Shown here: in pieces, positions 35,892 to 43,510 of the stretch | Layout of the letters: every line of letters starts with the position of its first letter | Numbering within the stretch: position 1 is the first letter of the stretch | Origin: Asaia bogorensis | GTDB taxonomy: Bacteria; Pseudomonadota; Alphaproteobacteria; Acetobacterales; Acetobacteraceae | Length of the DNA stretch: 64,000 nt | NCBI GenBank assembly: GCA_945868845.1 | Contig: CAMBMS010000011.1 | Span: forward strand, 18,604-82,603 | Reading direction: 5' to 3' | Translations under genes and position numbers: made by a program | The notes under the pieces: model-generated | The model's database searches: none | Seen by the model: only the letters and a program-made list of their open reading frames with translations | What the model was told of the DNA's origin: nothing

Positions 35892-36178
35892 ACCGCGTGG
35901 GTGACAAGACGGATCGCCTGCTGCGCCAGCTTGGGATGAAGCCTACCCTCGCCCGATCGGCGATCGCGTTCGAGCTTGCCTAGCAGGCGCTGTGGCCGGT
36001 GTTCGGCGTGCTCGGCGGTTTCGCCGTATTGGCCCTGGTGGACGGGTTCCGCTCGTCGCTGCCCTCGCTACATCTGGGCTTGCTGGTTTTGACGGCCGCG
36101 ACCCCCATGCGTGCTCTGGCCTGGGCCGACCGCGACTGCCTATTGTTCTACCCTCCACCCTCCGCTACAGGGGCGTGA
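35888..36178 (+). pseudogene. Truncated DUF4175 (TIGR02302) gene with an early stop
   Basis: The frame starts at ATG overlapping the lysA stop and reads RLLRQLGMKPTLARSAIAFE, then hits TAG at 35981 where Trp is expected. After the stop the same frame continues as QALWPVFGVLGGFAVLALVD and SSLPSLHLGLLVLTAA, two membrane segments typical of the N-terminus of the DUF4175/TIGR02302 protein encoded after lysA in alphaproteobacteria. The frame ends at 36176 and the remaining several hundred residues are absent. The gene is dead by a nonsense change and a large deletion. Confidence 0.7.
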
Positions 36179-36248
36179 TACGGCCGGTGTGCAGCCGGCG
36201 ACGCAAAAGCACGAACGCAACAAAATGATCAGATCGGGGTCCCACACA

Positions 36249-37358
36249 ATGACACGCCAGATCACCACGCAACGCCGTCGCTTCCTCGCCACCGCGGCCG
36301 TCGCCGCCGCTGCCGCGCCGCTCGCTACCCCCGCCATCGCCCAGGGCAAGATCGAGTGGAAGATGGTGACCACCTGGCCCAAGAACTTTCCTGGCCTCGG
36401 CACTGGCGCCAACCGCTTCGCAGAATCCGTCACTGCCGCCACCGCCGGTCGCCTCACCATCAAGGTCTTCGCCGCCGGCGAATTGGTGCCCCCGTTCGAA
36501 AGCTTCGATGCCGTCACCCGCGGCGCAGCCGACCTGATGCATGCCGCCCCCTATTACTGGCCGAACAAGAACAAGGGCCTGCAATTCTTCTCCGCCGTCC
36601 CCTTCGGCATGACCGCGACCGAAACCCAGGCCTGGATGCAGTTCGGTGGTGGGCAGGAAATCTGGGATAAGATCCTCGACCCGTTCGGCCTGAAAGGCTT
36701 TCACGGCGGCTCTACCGGCGTACAAATGGCTGGCTGGTTCAACAAGGAAATCACCAGCGTCGAAAGCGTGAAGGGCCTGAAAATGCGGATCCCGGGCCTG
36801 GGCGGGGACGCGTTGAAGAAACTGGGCGTGATCGTCGTCAACCTGCCAGGTGGGGAGATTTTCGCGGCTCTACAATCCGGCGCGATCGACGCCACCGAAT
36901 GGGTTGGCCCCTATAACGACCTGGCCTTCGGCTTCTACAAGGTGGCGAAATACTATTACTGGCCGGGCATGCATGAGCCAGGCACGACGCTGGAAATCAC
37001 GGTGGACAAGAAAAAATTCACCGCCCTGCCGGCCGATTTGCAGCGCATCTTTACCGAATGCGCTCGCGCCGAGTCCGACAAGCTGCTGGCGGAGTTCAAC
37101 GCTCGTAATGGCCAGGCGTTGGAAACCTTGGTGCGCACGCACAATGTGCAGCTTCGCCGCCTGCCGAACGAGTTCCTGCAGGCTTACGGCACCGCCGCGG
37201 GCGAGGTGATCCAGGAGCTGCTCGATACCGGAGATCCGCTGACCAAGGAAACCGCGCTCTCCTACCTCAAGGCGCGCCGGGAATTGCTGGCCTGGAACCG
37301 CATCGCCGAGCAGGGCTACATGAACGCCCGCCTGCTCGACTATAAGTTCCCGGGCTAA
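36249..37358 (+). CDS. TRAP transporter substrate-binding protein (DctP family, TakP-like)
   Basis: A 369-residue periplasmic binding protein with a twin-arginine signal: TQRRRFLATAAVAAAAAP, cleaved after AIA near residue 27. EWKMVTTWPKNFPGLGTGAN is typical for the subgroup binding 2-oxo acids or mannitol/chloroaromatic-type ligands. The Arg in LKMRIPGLGGDALKKLG is the usual carboxylate-binding residue, and GAIDATEWVGPYNDLAFG is conserved. It is followed by both membrane subunits, completing a TRAP system for an organic acid. Ligand unknown; an alternative start is ATG 36225. Confidence 0.92.
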   Translation: MTRQITTQRRRFLATAAVAAAAAPLATPAIAQGKIEWKMVTTWPKNFPGLGTGANRFAESVTAATAGRLTIKVFAAGELVPPFESFDAVTRGAADLMHAAPYYWPNKNKGLQFFSAVPFGMTATETQAWMQFGGGQEIWDKILDPFGLKGFHGGSTGVQMAGWFNKEITSVESVKGLKMRIPGLGGDALKKLGVIVVNLPGGEIFAALQSGAIDATEWVGPYNDLAFGFYKVAKYYYWPGMHEPGTTLEITVDKKKFTALPADLQRIFTECARAESDKLLAEFNARNGQALETLVRTHNVQLRRLPNEFLQAYGTAAGEVIQELLDTGDPLTKETALSYLKARRELLAWNRIAEQGYMNARLLDYKFPG

Positions 37359-37368
37359 CCTCTCGCCC

Positions 37369-37917
37369 ATGCAAGGACTTGCCCGCTTTATACGCGGTGC
37401 CGAAGCGGTGAATGAACAGGTCGGCCGCCTAGTGTCGTGGCTCACCCTGGCTACGGTTCTGATCTGCGCCACGGTGGTGTTCAACCGCTACGCCTTGCAG
37501 ATCGGCTTTGTCTGGATGCAAGAACTCTATGTCTGGACTCACGCCGCCGCCTTCATGCTCGGTGCCGGCTACACGCTGATGGCGAATAAGCACGTGCGCG
37601 TGGATGTGCTCTACGCGCGGGCCAGCCCGCGCACCCAGACCTGGCTCGATCTCGTTTCCACTCTGGTGTTCTTATTTCCCTGGATTGGCGTGCTGGTATG
37701 GTTCGGCTGGCCATACGTGGCGACGTCGGTATCGATGCTCGAGACATCCGCGCAGTCTGGCGGTATGCCGGGTCTGTTCGTGCTCAAGACTATCATCCTT
37801 ATTTTTACTGGGTTGATGACTTTGCAGGGTCTGAGCGAGTGCGCGCGCGCCATCCTGGTGCTAAACGGGCATGGCGATTTGGCGCCGCGGCCGGTTATTG
37901 CGGGCCTAGGCGAATAG
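37369..37917 (+). CDS. TRAP transporter small permease (DctQ)
   Basis: A 182-residue inner-membrane protein with four predicted helices: LVSWLTLATVLICATVVFNR, the FVWMQELYVWTHAAAFMLGA segment, LDLVSTLVFLFPWIGVLVWF and VLKTIILIFTGLMTLQGL. ANKHVRVDVLY is the conserved DctQ loop. It lies 10 bp after the binding-protein gene and 10 bp before the large permease. Confidence 0.92.
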   Translation: MQGLARFIRGAEAVNEQVGRLVSWLTLATVLICATVVFNRYALQIGFVWMQELYVWTHAAAFMLGAGYTLMANKHVRVDVLYARASPRTQTWLDLVSTLVFLFPWIGVLVWFGWPYVATSVSMLETSAQSGGMPGLFVLKTIILIFTGLMTLQGLSECARAILVLNGHGDLAPRPVIAGLGE

Positions 37918-37927
37918 GGCGACTAAC

Positions 37928-39466
37928 ATGTTGGCTATCCTAACTACCGGCGACATACTTGCCATCCTCTTGTTCGGCGCAGTACTGGCCACGCTCCTCA
38001 TCGGCTATTCTATCGGCATCACGCTCGCGGGTCTTTCGCTAATCTTCGCGTTCATTGGCCATTTTCTGGGCGTGTTCGATGTCTCTATGCTGAACGGACT
38101 ACCCTCGCGCTATCTCGGTGCTATGACGAACGAGGTACTTGTCGCCGTCCCCCTGTTCATCTTCATGGGCTTCGTGCTGCAAAAATCTGGCATCGCGGAG
38201 GCCCTCCTCACCACCATGGGTCAGCTCTTTGGCCGTCTGCGTGGCGGGCTGGCCTATTCGGTGATCATCGTCGGCGCCCTGCTCGCCGCTTCCACCGGCG
38301 TGGTCGGCGCGACCGTCGTCACCATGGGGCTGATCAGCCTGCCAGCGATGCTGCGCGCCGGCTACGATCCGCGCCTCGCTACCGGCACCGTCGCCGCCTC
38401 CTCAACCCTCGCCCAGCTCATCCCGCCCTCTACCGTGCTTATCTTCGTGGGCGACATCATGGCCGGAGTGAACCAGGCGGCGCAGCTTAAGATGGGCAAT
38501 TTCACGCCAGAGCCGGTATCGGTGGGCGATCTCTTTGCCGGCGCCATGCTGCCGGGTCTAATGATGGTGTGTATCTTCCTGGCCTACATTGCCTGGAACG
38601 CTATTGTCCATCCAGCGCGCGTGCCCGCTCTACACATGACCCCCGCGGAACGCGCCGGCCTGCCACGCCGCGTAGTCTCCGCGCTCGTCCCACCCCTGTT
38701 GCTGATCATCGCGGTGCTAGGCTCCATCCTGGCAGGCTTCGCCACACCCACTGAATCCGCCTCGGTCGGCGGCATTGGCGCGATGATTCTGGCCGCGCTG
38801 AACGGCAAGCTGAACATAGACATAGTGCGCTACGCCGCGCGCAACACCATGGTCACCACGTCCATCATCTTCGTCATCCTGTTGGCGGCCTCCCTATTCT
38901 CGCTGGTGTTCCGCGGCCTCGGTGGGGAGCATTTGGTGGAGGAAGCGCTAAAGGGCATGCCGGGCGGGGCATTCGGCGCAATGTTCGCGGTGATGGCGAT
39001 CATGTTCGTCCTCGGCTTTTTCCTCGATACGTTCGAGATCATCCTGATCATGCTACCAATCTGCGGTGCACCACTGATCATGCTCGGCCTCGATCCGCTC
39101 TGGATCGGCGTGATGATCGGGGTGAATTTGCAGACCAGCTTCCTCACCCCGCCCTTCGGCTACACGCTGTTCTATCTGCGCAGTATCGCGCCGGCATCCG
39201 TCACCACGGGCCAGATTTGGGCCGGCGCCGTTCCCTATGTGATCATGCAACTCCTCGTGCTGACCTTGGTCTGGGTTCTGCCGGCCACCGCCACCTGGCT
39301 GCCGCGCACGCTTTTCCGCACCACACCCGTCGCCGCTGGCCCCGCCAGCCCAGGCCAGGCACCTAGCCTGGGGAACACATCGGTGGGCGGGCAGGGGGCC
39401 AAGGTGAACGAGGATGGCATCCCGCAGGAGGAGGACGATCCCACGGGCCTGTCGCGTCGGCGATAG
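37928..39466 (+). CDS. TRAP transporter large permease (DctM)
   Basis: A 512-residue sodium-driven permease with about 12 membrane helices. NEVLVAVPLFIFMGFVLQKSG and STGVVGATVVTMGLISLPAM are DctM signatures, as is SSTLAQLIPPSTVLI. The C-terminal 60 residues are an unusual hydrophilic Pro/Gly-rich tail (ending DDPTGLSRRR). With the two upstream genes it imports an organic acid across the inner membrane. Confidence 0.93.
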   Translation: MLAILTTGDILAILLFGAVLATLLIGYSIGITLAGLSLIFAFIGHFLGVFDVSMLNGLPSRYLGAMTNEVLVAVPLFIFMGFVLQKSGIAEALLTTMGQLFGRLRGGLAYSVIIVGALLAASTGVVGATVVTMGLISLPAMLRAGYDPRLATGTVAASSTLAQLIPPSTVLIFVGDIMAGVNQAAQLKMGNFTPEPVSVGDLFAGAMLPGLMMVCIFLAYIAWNAIVHPARVPALHMTPAERAGLPRRVVSALVPPLLLIIAVLGSILAGFATPTESASVGGIGAMILAALNGKLNIDIVRYAARNTMVTTSIIFVILLAASLFSLVFRGLGGEHLVEEALKGMPGGAFGAMFAVMAIMFVLGFFLDTFEIILIMLPICGAPLIMLGLDPLWIGVMIGVNLQTSFLTPPFGYTLFYLRSIAPASVTTGQIWAGAVPYVIMQLLVLTLVWVLPATATWLPRTLFRTTPVAAGPASPGQAPSLGNTSVGGQGAKVNEDGIPQEEDDPTGLSRRR

Positions 39467-39520
39467 AAAATCTATCGCTTGGTAAAATCTACCGTACAGG
39501 TATGGCATAGGATTAATATT

Positions 39521-39756
39521 TGAACCGCCCCCGGTTTGTCGGAGGCTCCAACTCCTGAGAAAATGGAGCGATGATGAGCAGGACGACGAACAAATATTCT
39601 CCTGCAGTTCGTGCCCGGGCGTTGCGGCTGTTTCTGGATCACGAGAGCGAGCACCCATCTCGCTGGACTGCGGTCTCGTCGATGTCGGTGAAGATCGGCT
39701 GTTCGGCGCATACTCTGCATCGAGAGCACGTGCACGCGGTGAACATCCCTTCCTAA
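39521..39756 (+). mobile_element. IS3-family left end with truncated OrfA
   Basis: TGAACCGCCCCCGGTTTGTC at 39521 looks like the left inverted repeat of an IS3-family element. After 50 bp OrfA starts at 39571 and reads [20 protein letters not shown] then [10 protein letters not shown] and [10 protein letters not shown], the HTH N-terminus of IS3 OrfA. The similarity ends at about 39735, where it is fused to an IS5 scrap; OrfB is missing. Confidence 0.8.
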
Positions 39757-39761
39757 TTATC

Positions 39762-39893
39762 AAGCGGATCTTTGGGTTTATCCATATCCGCTATCATGGG
39801 TTGGCGAAAAACAGGACCCATTTCGAGGTTGCCTGTGCACTCGCCAGTCTTTAGCTCAAGCGCCGCATTCTGTTGCGGCACTGTCACGTGTGA
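39762..39893 (+). mobile_element. IS5-family transposase C-terminal remnant
   Basis: The frame from 39762 reads [20 protein letters not shown] then [10 protein letters not shown], a TAG where Tyr or Phe is expected, and LKRRILLRH, ending at TGA 39891. This is the C-terminus of an IS5-family transposase (usual form KR.FGF.K.RYRGLAKN). It carries an internal stop and is fused to the IS3 left end upstream. Confidence 0.7.
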
Positions 39894-40120
39894 CGGGCGA
39901 ACTGCCCCTGAAATCTGTCAATGCACAAGATTAAGGCCCCAAAAGGTCACGGAATCAATCAAAGCTCAAGAAAATCCGATCAAACCCATCCTTCTAGCAA
40001 AGAACAACGCGATCGCTCGTTGATCAGAATTTCCATCAAGCCCTTACAAATCATCAGACGCGCGAGGCATACGAAAAATCAAAAAATATATGCGGTTTGA
40101 AAAAGATATTCCACTTTTCA
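39894..40120. other. AT-rich intergenic DNA
   Basis: No gene or IS piece is recognised. Base composition falls well below the window average from about 40040 onward, ahead of the cupin gene promoter, which suggests acquired or unselected DNA. Confidence 0.4.
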
Positions 40121-40148
40121 TTGAAAAAATTCTGGAGTAATTTATGCT
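40121..40148 (+). promoter_or_regulatory. Candidate sigma-70 promoter of the cupin gene
   Basis: TTGAAA at 40121-40126 and TATGCT at 40143-40148 are separated by 16 bases in an AT-rich stretch. Transcription would start near 40155 and leave a leader of about 107 bases before the cupin ATG. Confidence 0.4.
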
Positions 40149-40162
40149 AGTACATAGGCTAC

Positions 40163-40173
40163 TGACCAGGTCA
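40163..40173. promoter_or_regulatory. Perfect palindrome TGACCAGGTCA, candidate operator
   Basis: An 11-base perfect palindrome lies just downstream of the proposed transcription start of the cupin gene, a position where a bound repressor would block transcription. The cognate regulator is not in the window. Confidence 0.35.
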
Positions 40174-40262
40174 GCCGGTCGGTTGTTCGCCTGGAAAATC
40201 CCTGCAAGGGGCGGCAAACCACCGCTCCCGGGAGCTGCATATAAGAAAGACAGGAGAGAATC

Positions 40263-40673
40263 ATGAACGACATCGCCACAGTGAAACAGCAAATCGCTGT
40301 CGCCACGGCCGACAACCCAACGGTCATTCCGGGTCGTCGGGAATTCTTTAGCTATGCTGATCTGGGCGTCGCCGAAGCCTCTAACGGCGCGATGAAGGCG
40401 CAGATCATGCGCTCGGATCAGGGGCTAACCTCGCCGACCGGCTGGCACTATCATGTGTGCGAACAGCAGTTCATTCACGTGCTCAAGGGCTGGGTCGATC
40501 TGTCGTTCGAGGATGGCCGCAAGCTTCGGCTGAAGCAGGGTGATTCGATGATGATCCCCGGCGGAACCCGGCACAATGAAACCGGAACCTCGAGCGAACT
40601 AGAAATCCTTGAGGTGAACACGCCGGCTCAGTTCGGTACCGTCGCCTGTGACGCGCCCGCGGGCATGGCCTGA
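40263..40673 (+). CDS. Cupin-domain protein
   Basis: A 136-residue single-domain cupin. The first motif is in GWHYHVCEQQFIHVLKGWVD (about residues 60-79) with two His and a Glu/Gln position as metal ligands, and the second is GDSMMIPGGTRHNETG (about 94-109) with the last His. Small cupins of this kind bind metal and serve as dioxygenases, isomerases or sensors; this one cannot be assigned. AGGAGAG precedes the ATG. It stands alone between IS scraps and a tRNA gene, with its own candidate promoter and hairpin terminator. Confidence 0.8.
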   Translation: MNDIATVKQQIAVATADNPTVIPGRREFFSYADLGVAEASNGAMKAQIMRSDQGLTSPTGWHYHVCEQQFIHVLKGWVDLSFEDGRKLRLKQGDSMMIPGGTRHNETGTSSELEILEVNTPAQFGTVACDAPAGMA

Positions 40674-40680
40674 ACATGAT

Positions 40681-40718
40681 CCAGGGCACCCCCACCGCGT
40701 TTGGCGGGAGTGCCCTGG
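40681..40718 (+). terminator. Hairpin after the cupin gene
   Basis: CCAGGGCAC and GTGCCCTGG form the outer stem, with CCC/GGG pairs inside and a loop near CGTTT. It begins eight bases after the stop codon. There is no clear T-run, so termination efficiency is uncertain. Confidence 0.55.
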
Positions 40719-41124
40719 AAGATAGTTCGATTGTCACGGCCGATGAGGCTAAGTTAATGACGGTGAGTGGCTTGCACTGACTTGTGCTCGACAGCGCTTA
40801 AATAAGCGGGCCATCTAGTAAATCTCACCCTTTCATGCTTGCTCTCAAGAAGTAATGGGAAAGCTGAACGGCACATCAGCCATTACCTGTTCCAGTCGAG
40901 TAAGGCGAACTCCTACCATTCCCCGACGTTGTACCTGACTCATCGTGCTGGCGCCGATATCTGCTTCGGGTCGGGAGGCCGGGAGTGGTCAAGAGTTGAG
41001 AAGCGGATTTAAATCAGTGCATTTTTTGACGTGCCGCTGACAGGTCCTTGGGAATCGCCCGACGCCGGCACCCCCCCCCCCCTGGGGTTCGTTGCCCTGG
41101 GGTCTATGGCGCTGCAGAGGGGGG
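40719..41124. other. Intergenic stretch without recognised gene
   Basis: No coding frame with family similarity is visible on either strand. It contains a run of twelve C at 41071-41082. The right end adjoins the tRNA-Gly gene; the C- and G-rich bases at 41070-41125 lie just after the tRNA 3' end on its strand. Confidence 0.5.
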
Positions 41125-41195
41125 AGCGGGTGGGGGGAATCGAACCCCCATAGCCAGCTTGGAAGGCTGGGACTCTACCATTGAGCTACACCCGC
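41125..41195 (-). tRNA. tRNA-Gly (anticodon TCC)
   Basis: The minus strand folds as a cloverleaf: acceptor GCGGGTG / CACCCGC, D arm GCTC...GAGT, anticodon arm CCAGC-CTTCCAA-GCTGG giving TCC, variable CTAT, T arm GGGGG-TTCGATT-CCCCC, discriminator T. The encoded bases after the discriminator are CCC, so the CCA end is added after transcription. It reads GGA and GGG codons. Confidence 0.95.
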
Positions 41196-41288
41196 TTATC
41201 GGAAATCTGTACGTTAAACGCTTCGTATTTTACTCTTTTTCTGCTCTTTGCGCATCATTGCTGATCGTCCGCCAGAAGTAGATAACCG

Positions 41289-42422
41289 TCACTGCGGCCA
41301 TAAGTCGTTAAGTGTGCGTTTGTGGGTGGTGTCGATTTTGGCGATCACGCTCATGCCAGCGCGCAAGTCTGGGTCGTCCGGTTTGCGGTCGATGCAGACA
41401 CGCAGCGGAATGCGCTGGACGACCTTGACCCAGTTTCCCGACGTATTTTGGGCCGGCAGGATAGAGAATTCCGAACCGCTATTTGGGCTAATGGAACAGA
41501 CCGTGCCGAACCAGACGCGGCCGGGATAGGTATCCACCGTGACTTTTACTTTATGGTCCAGCCGGACATGGGTGATTTCGGTTTCCTTCGGGCTGGCATC
41601 GATCCAGACCCGTTCGGTGGAGATGATGCCGAAGGCGGCGGTGGCGGCGGCGAGATACATGCCGGGTTGCACGCTATCAACGTGTGTTACGATACCTTCG
41701 AAGGGGGCGGTGATGACGCTTTGACCAAGCTGGCGGCGCGCTTCATCCACTTGCGCCAGGGCCTGGCGATAGAGCGCGCTTTCGCGCGGATCGAGATCGG
41801 CCTTGTTGTTAAGTTTTGCCAGCTGCACGTCGGCCTGTGTGCGCAGTGCCTCTACGGCTGCCAGATCGGCCTGCACGGCGAAGCGCGCGGCATCGTATTG
41901 CGCGCGACTGTTGGCGCCGCTGCCGACCAGGGTACTGGCGCGCTCGAGGATGGATTGGTTGTTGGCCTGCTGAGCCTGGCGAACCTCGATATCACGCAGC
42001 ATGCGGTGATAGTCGCGCTTCATGGACTCGATGGTGAGCACAGCCTGCGCCTGGTTGGCGAGCGCGCCATCGAGGGCAATCTGGAATTTGCGCGCATCGA
42101 GGCGGAGCACCACGTCCCCTTTTTTGACCCGCTGGCCCTCGCGTACCGCCACCTCCATGACGATGCCGGAGACATCAGTGGAGAGTGAGAGCTTGGCGGC
42201 GCGGACATAGGCGTTGTCGATGGAGACATGCCGCCCGCCCAGCATCCAAAACGTGAGCGAGCCCACCGCGACAACGGCAATCCCGCCTAGCATCAGCACA
42301 GCACGCAACAGCCGCCGTCGCGCCTGCGAGCGGGAGCGGCCGGGCGCGGCAGCTTCCGCAACGCGCGGGTTGGGTGGGTCTCCGGCCCGTGCGGTGGTTG
42401 GGCCGGTAGTGGCTTGCGACAT
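41289..42422 (-). CDS. HlyD/EmrA-family membrane fusion protein
   Basis: A 377-residue periplasmic adaptor with one N-terminal membrane segment (AVLMLGGIAVVAVGSLTFWM, about residues 41-60). The lipoyl halves are GGRHVSIDNAYVRAAKLSLS and VIMEV-like SGIVMEVAVREGQRVKKGDV, with a long coiled-coil hairpin between them and the C-terminal barrel (NTSGNWVKVVQRIPLRVCID). It links an inner-membrane exporter to the outer membrane, most often an EmrB-type MFS. No exporter gene is adjacent; the DHA2 protein at 15268 is the only candidate seen. GGAG lies upstream of the ATG. Confidence 0.9.
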   Translation of the reverse strand: MSQATTGPTTARAGDPPNPRVAEAAAPGRSRSQARRRLLRAVLMLGGIAVVAVGSLTFWMLGGRHVSIDNAYVRAAKLSLSTDVSGIVMEVAVREGQRVKKGDVVLRLDARKFQIALDGALANQAQAVLTIESMKRDYHRMLRDIEVRQAQQANNQSILERASTLVGSGANSRAQYDAARFAVQADLAAVEALRTQADVQLAKLNNKADLDPRESALYRQALAQVDEARRQLGQSVITAPFEGIVTHVDSVQPGMYLAAATAAFGIISTERVWIDASPKETEITHVRLDHKVKVTVDTYPGRVWFGTVCSISPNSGSEFSILPAQNTSGNWVKVVQRIPLRVCIDRKPDDPDLRAGMSVIAKIDTTHKRTLNDLWPQ

Positions 42423-42544
42423 TAGGCAATCTCCGGCCTCATCACGTGAGGCTCAGCAAAGGACGAGTTTATCTCGGATGACCATAGGCCTAGCGGTGGG
42501 CAACGACTAGTGGAAGGGGAAGAGGGCAGTTGGAACGGTGGGGC

Positions 42545-42913
42545 ATGTACGGGGCGGTGGCGCTGGGCGGCGCACTGGGCAGCGTGGGGCGGGCCTGGCT
42601 GGGCGGCGTGATCGGCGGCGCGATGGGGCCAGGATTTCCGTGGGGAACCCTGGCGATCAACGTGCTGGGCTCCTTCGTGATGGGCTGGTTCGCGGCGATC
42701 ACGGAGGTGGGCGCGCGTGCGGAGGCGGCGGCGCAGTGGCAGGTGTTCGTGATGGTGGGGCTGTGTGGCGGGTTTACCACCTTCTCAGCGTTCAGCCTGC
42801 AGACGTTGGAATTGCTGCGTGCCGGGGCGATGGGGTGGGCAGGGGCGTATGTGGCGGGCTCCGTGCTGCTGTGCCTGGTGGGGGTATGGACGGGGGTAGT
42901 GCTGGGGCGGTAA
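42545..42913 (+). CDS. crcB: Fluoride ion channel FluC (CrcB)
   Basis: A 122-residue membrane protein with four helices. GGALGSVGRAWLGG at the N-terminus, GTLAINVLGSFVMGW (the conserved Asn) and GLCGGFTTFSAFSLQTLE (the GG.TTFS sodium and fluoride motif) are diagnostic. It works as a dual-topology dimer that lets fluoride leave the cell. The ATG at 42545 begins the conserved part; an in-frame TTG at 42530 sits three bases after AAGAGGG and is a possible start. I see no fluoride riboswitch upstream. Confidence 0.92.
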   Translation: MYGAVALGGALGSVGRAWLGGVIGGAMGPGFPWGTLAINVLGSFVMGWFAAITEVGARAEAAAQWQVFVMVGLCGGFTTFSAFSLQTLELLRAGAMGWAGAYVAGSVLLCLVGVWTGVVLGR

Positions 42914-43053
42914 CTGGCCCGGGGAGGGGTGCCCTTGATCCGTGACGCGGTTTGACAACATACGATACGCGATCGATTGGCTGGGCGTGGTCCGCTTGGC
43001 CCGGATTTTGCGAAGCTTGTTTTGGCAAGGCCGATTTTTGCAAGGAGCATGCG

Positions 43054-43236
43054 ATGCGGATGGGGCTTTGGATCGGGCTGGTGATGACGGCGCTGGGGGT
43101 AAGCGGCTGCGTGTATGTGCCGCCCAGTCCTTATGGCCCGGGTTATTACGCGCCGGTCGCGGTGGCGCCGGCACCGGTGTATGTGATGCCGCGGCCGCAT
43201 TATTATTACCGGCCCCGCTACTATTACCGATATTGA
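43054..43236 (+). CDS. Small Tyr/Pro-rich lipoprotein
   Basis: A 60-residue protein. Residues 1-16 are a lipoprotein signal (GLWIGLVMTALG) ending VSGC, so Cys17 is the likely lipidated residue. The mature part is YVPPSPYGPGYYAP then repeated HYYY and RYYY clusters, giving an unusual Tyr/Pro composition. AAGGAG lies six bases before the ATG, supporting translation. Similar short Tyr-rich lipoproteins are common hypotheticals in alphaproteobacteria; function unknown. A GGCGCAAAAAGCGCC hairpin follows at 43260-43274. Confidence 0.72.
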   Translation: MRMGLWIGLVMTALGVSGCVYVPPSPYGPGYYAPVAVAPAPVYVMPRPHYYYRPRYYYRY

Positions 43237-43510
43237 ACCGTTCTGCATCGTAATGGCGTGGCGCAAAAAGCGCCGCGCGCTGCTTGGGGCGAACATCTGT
43301 GCCGCTCAGCGTAAGCGACGAATACTTTAGATCCGCCTGATCCCACTTTCGGGCCCGACTATTCGGTCCACTACTGGTCGTGCTCGGGCAAGCTGCTGCT
43401 CACGGGGGATCAGAGAGACATGCGTTAAGAAGGAAATGCATCCCGGTCCATCTCTTTGATGCGCGAGGGTGATTTAGACGCCCGGCGATTCCCCCTCCAG
43501 TCATCACGCT

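Noticed and set aside
41048..41281. Open frame of 77 codons over the tRNA region
   Set aside because: It covers the antisense of the tRNA-Gly gene and has no protein-like character.
42423..42544. Possible fluoride riboswitch ahead of crcB
   Set aside because: The conserved GGNGATGG start and pseudoknot were not found.
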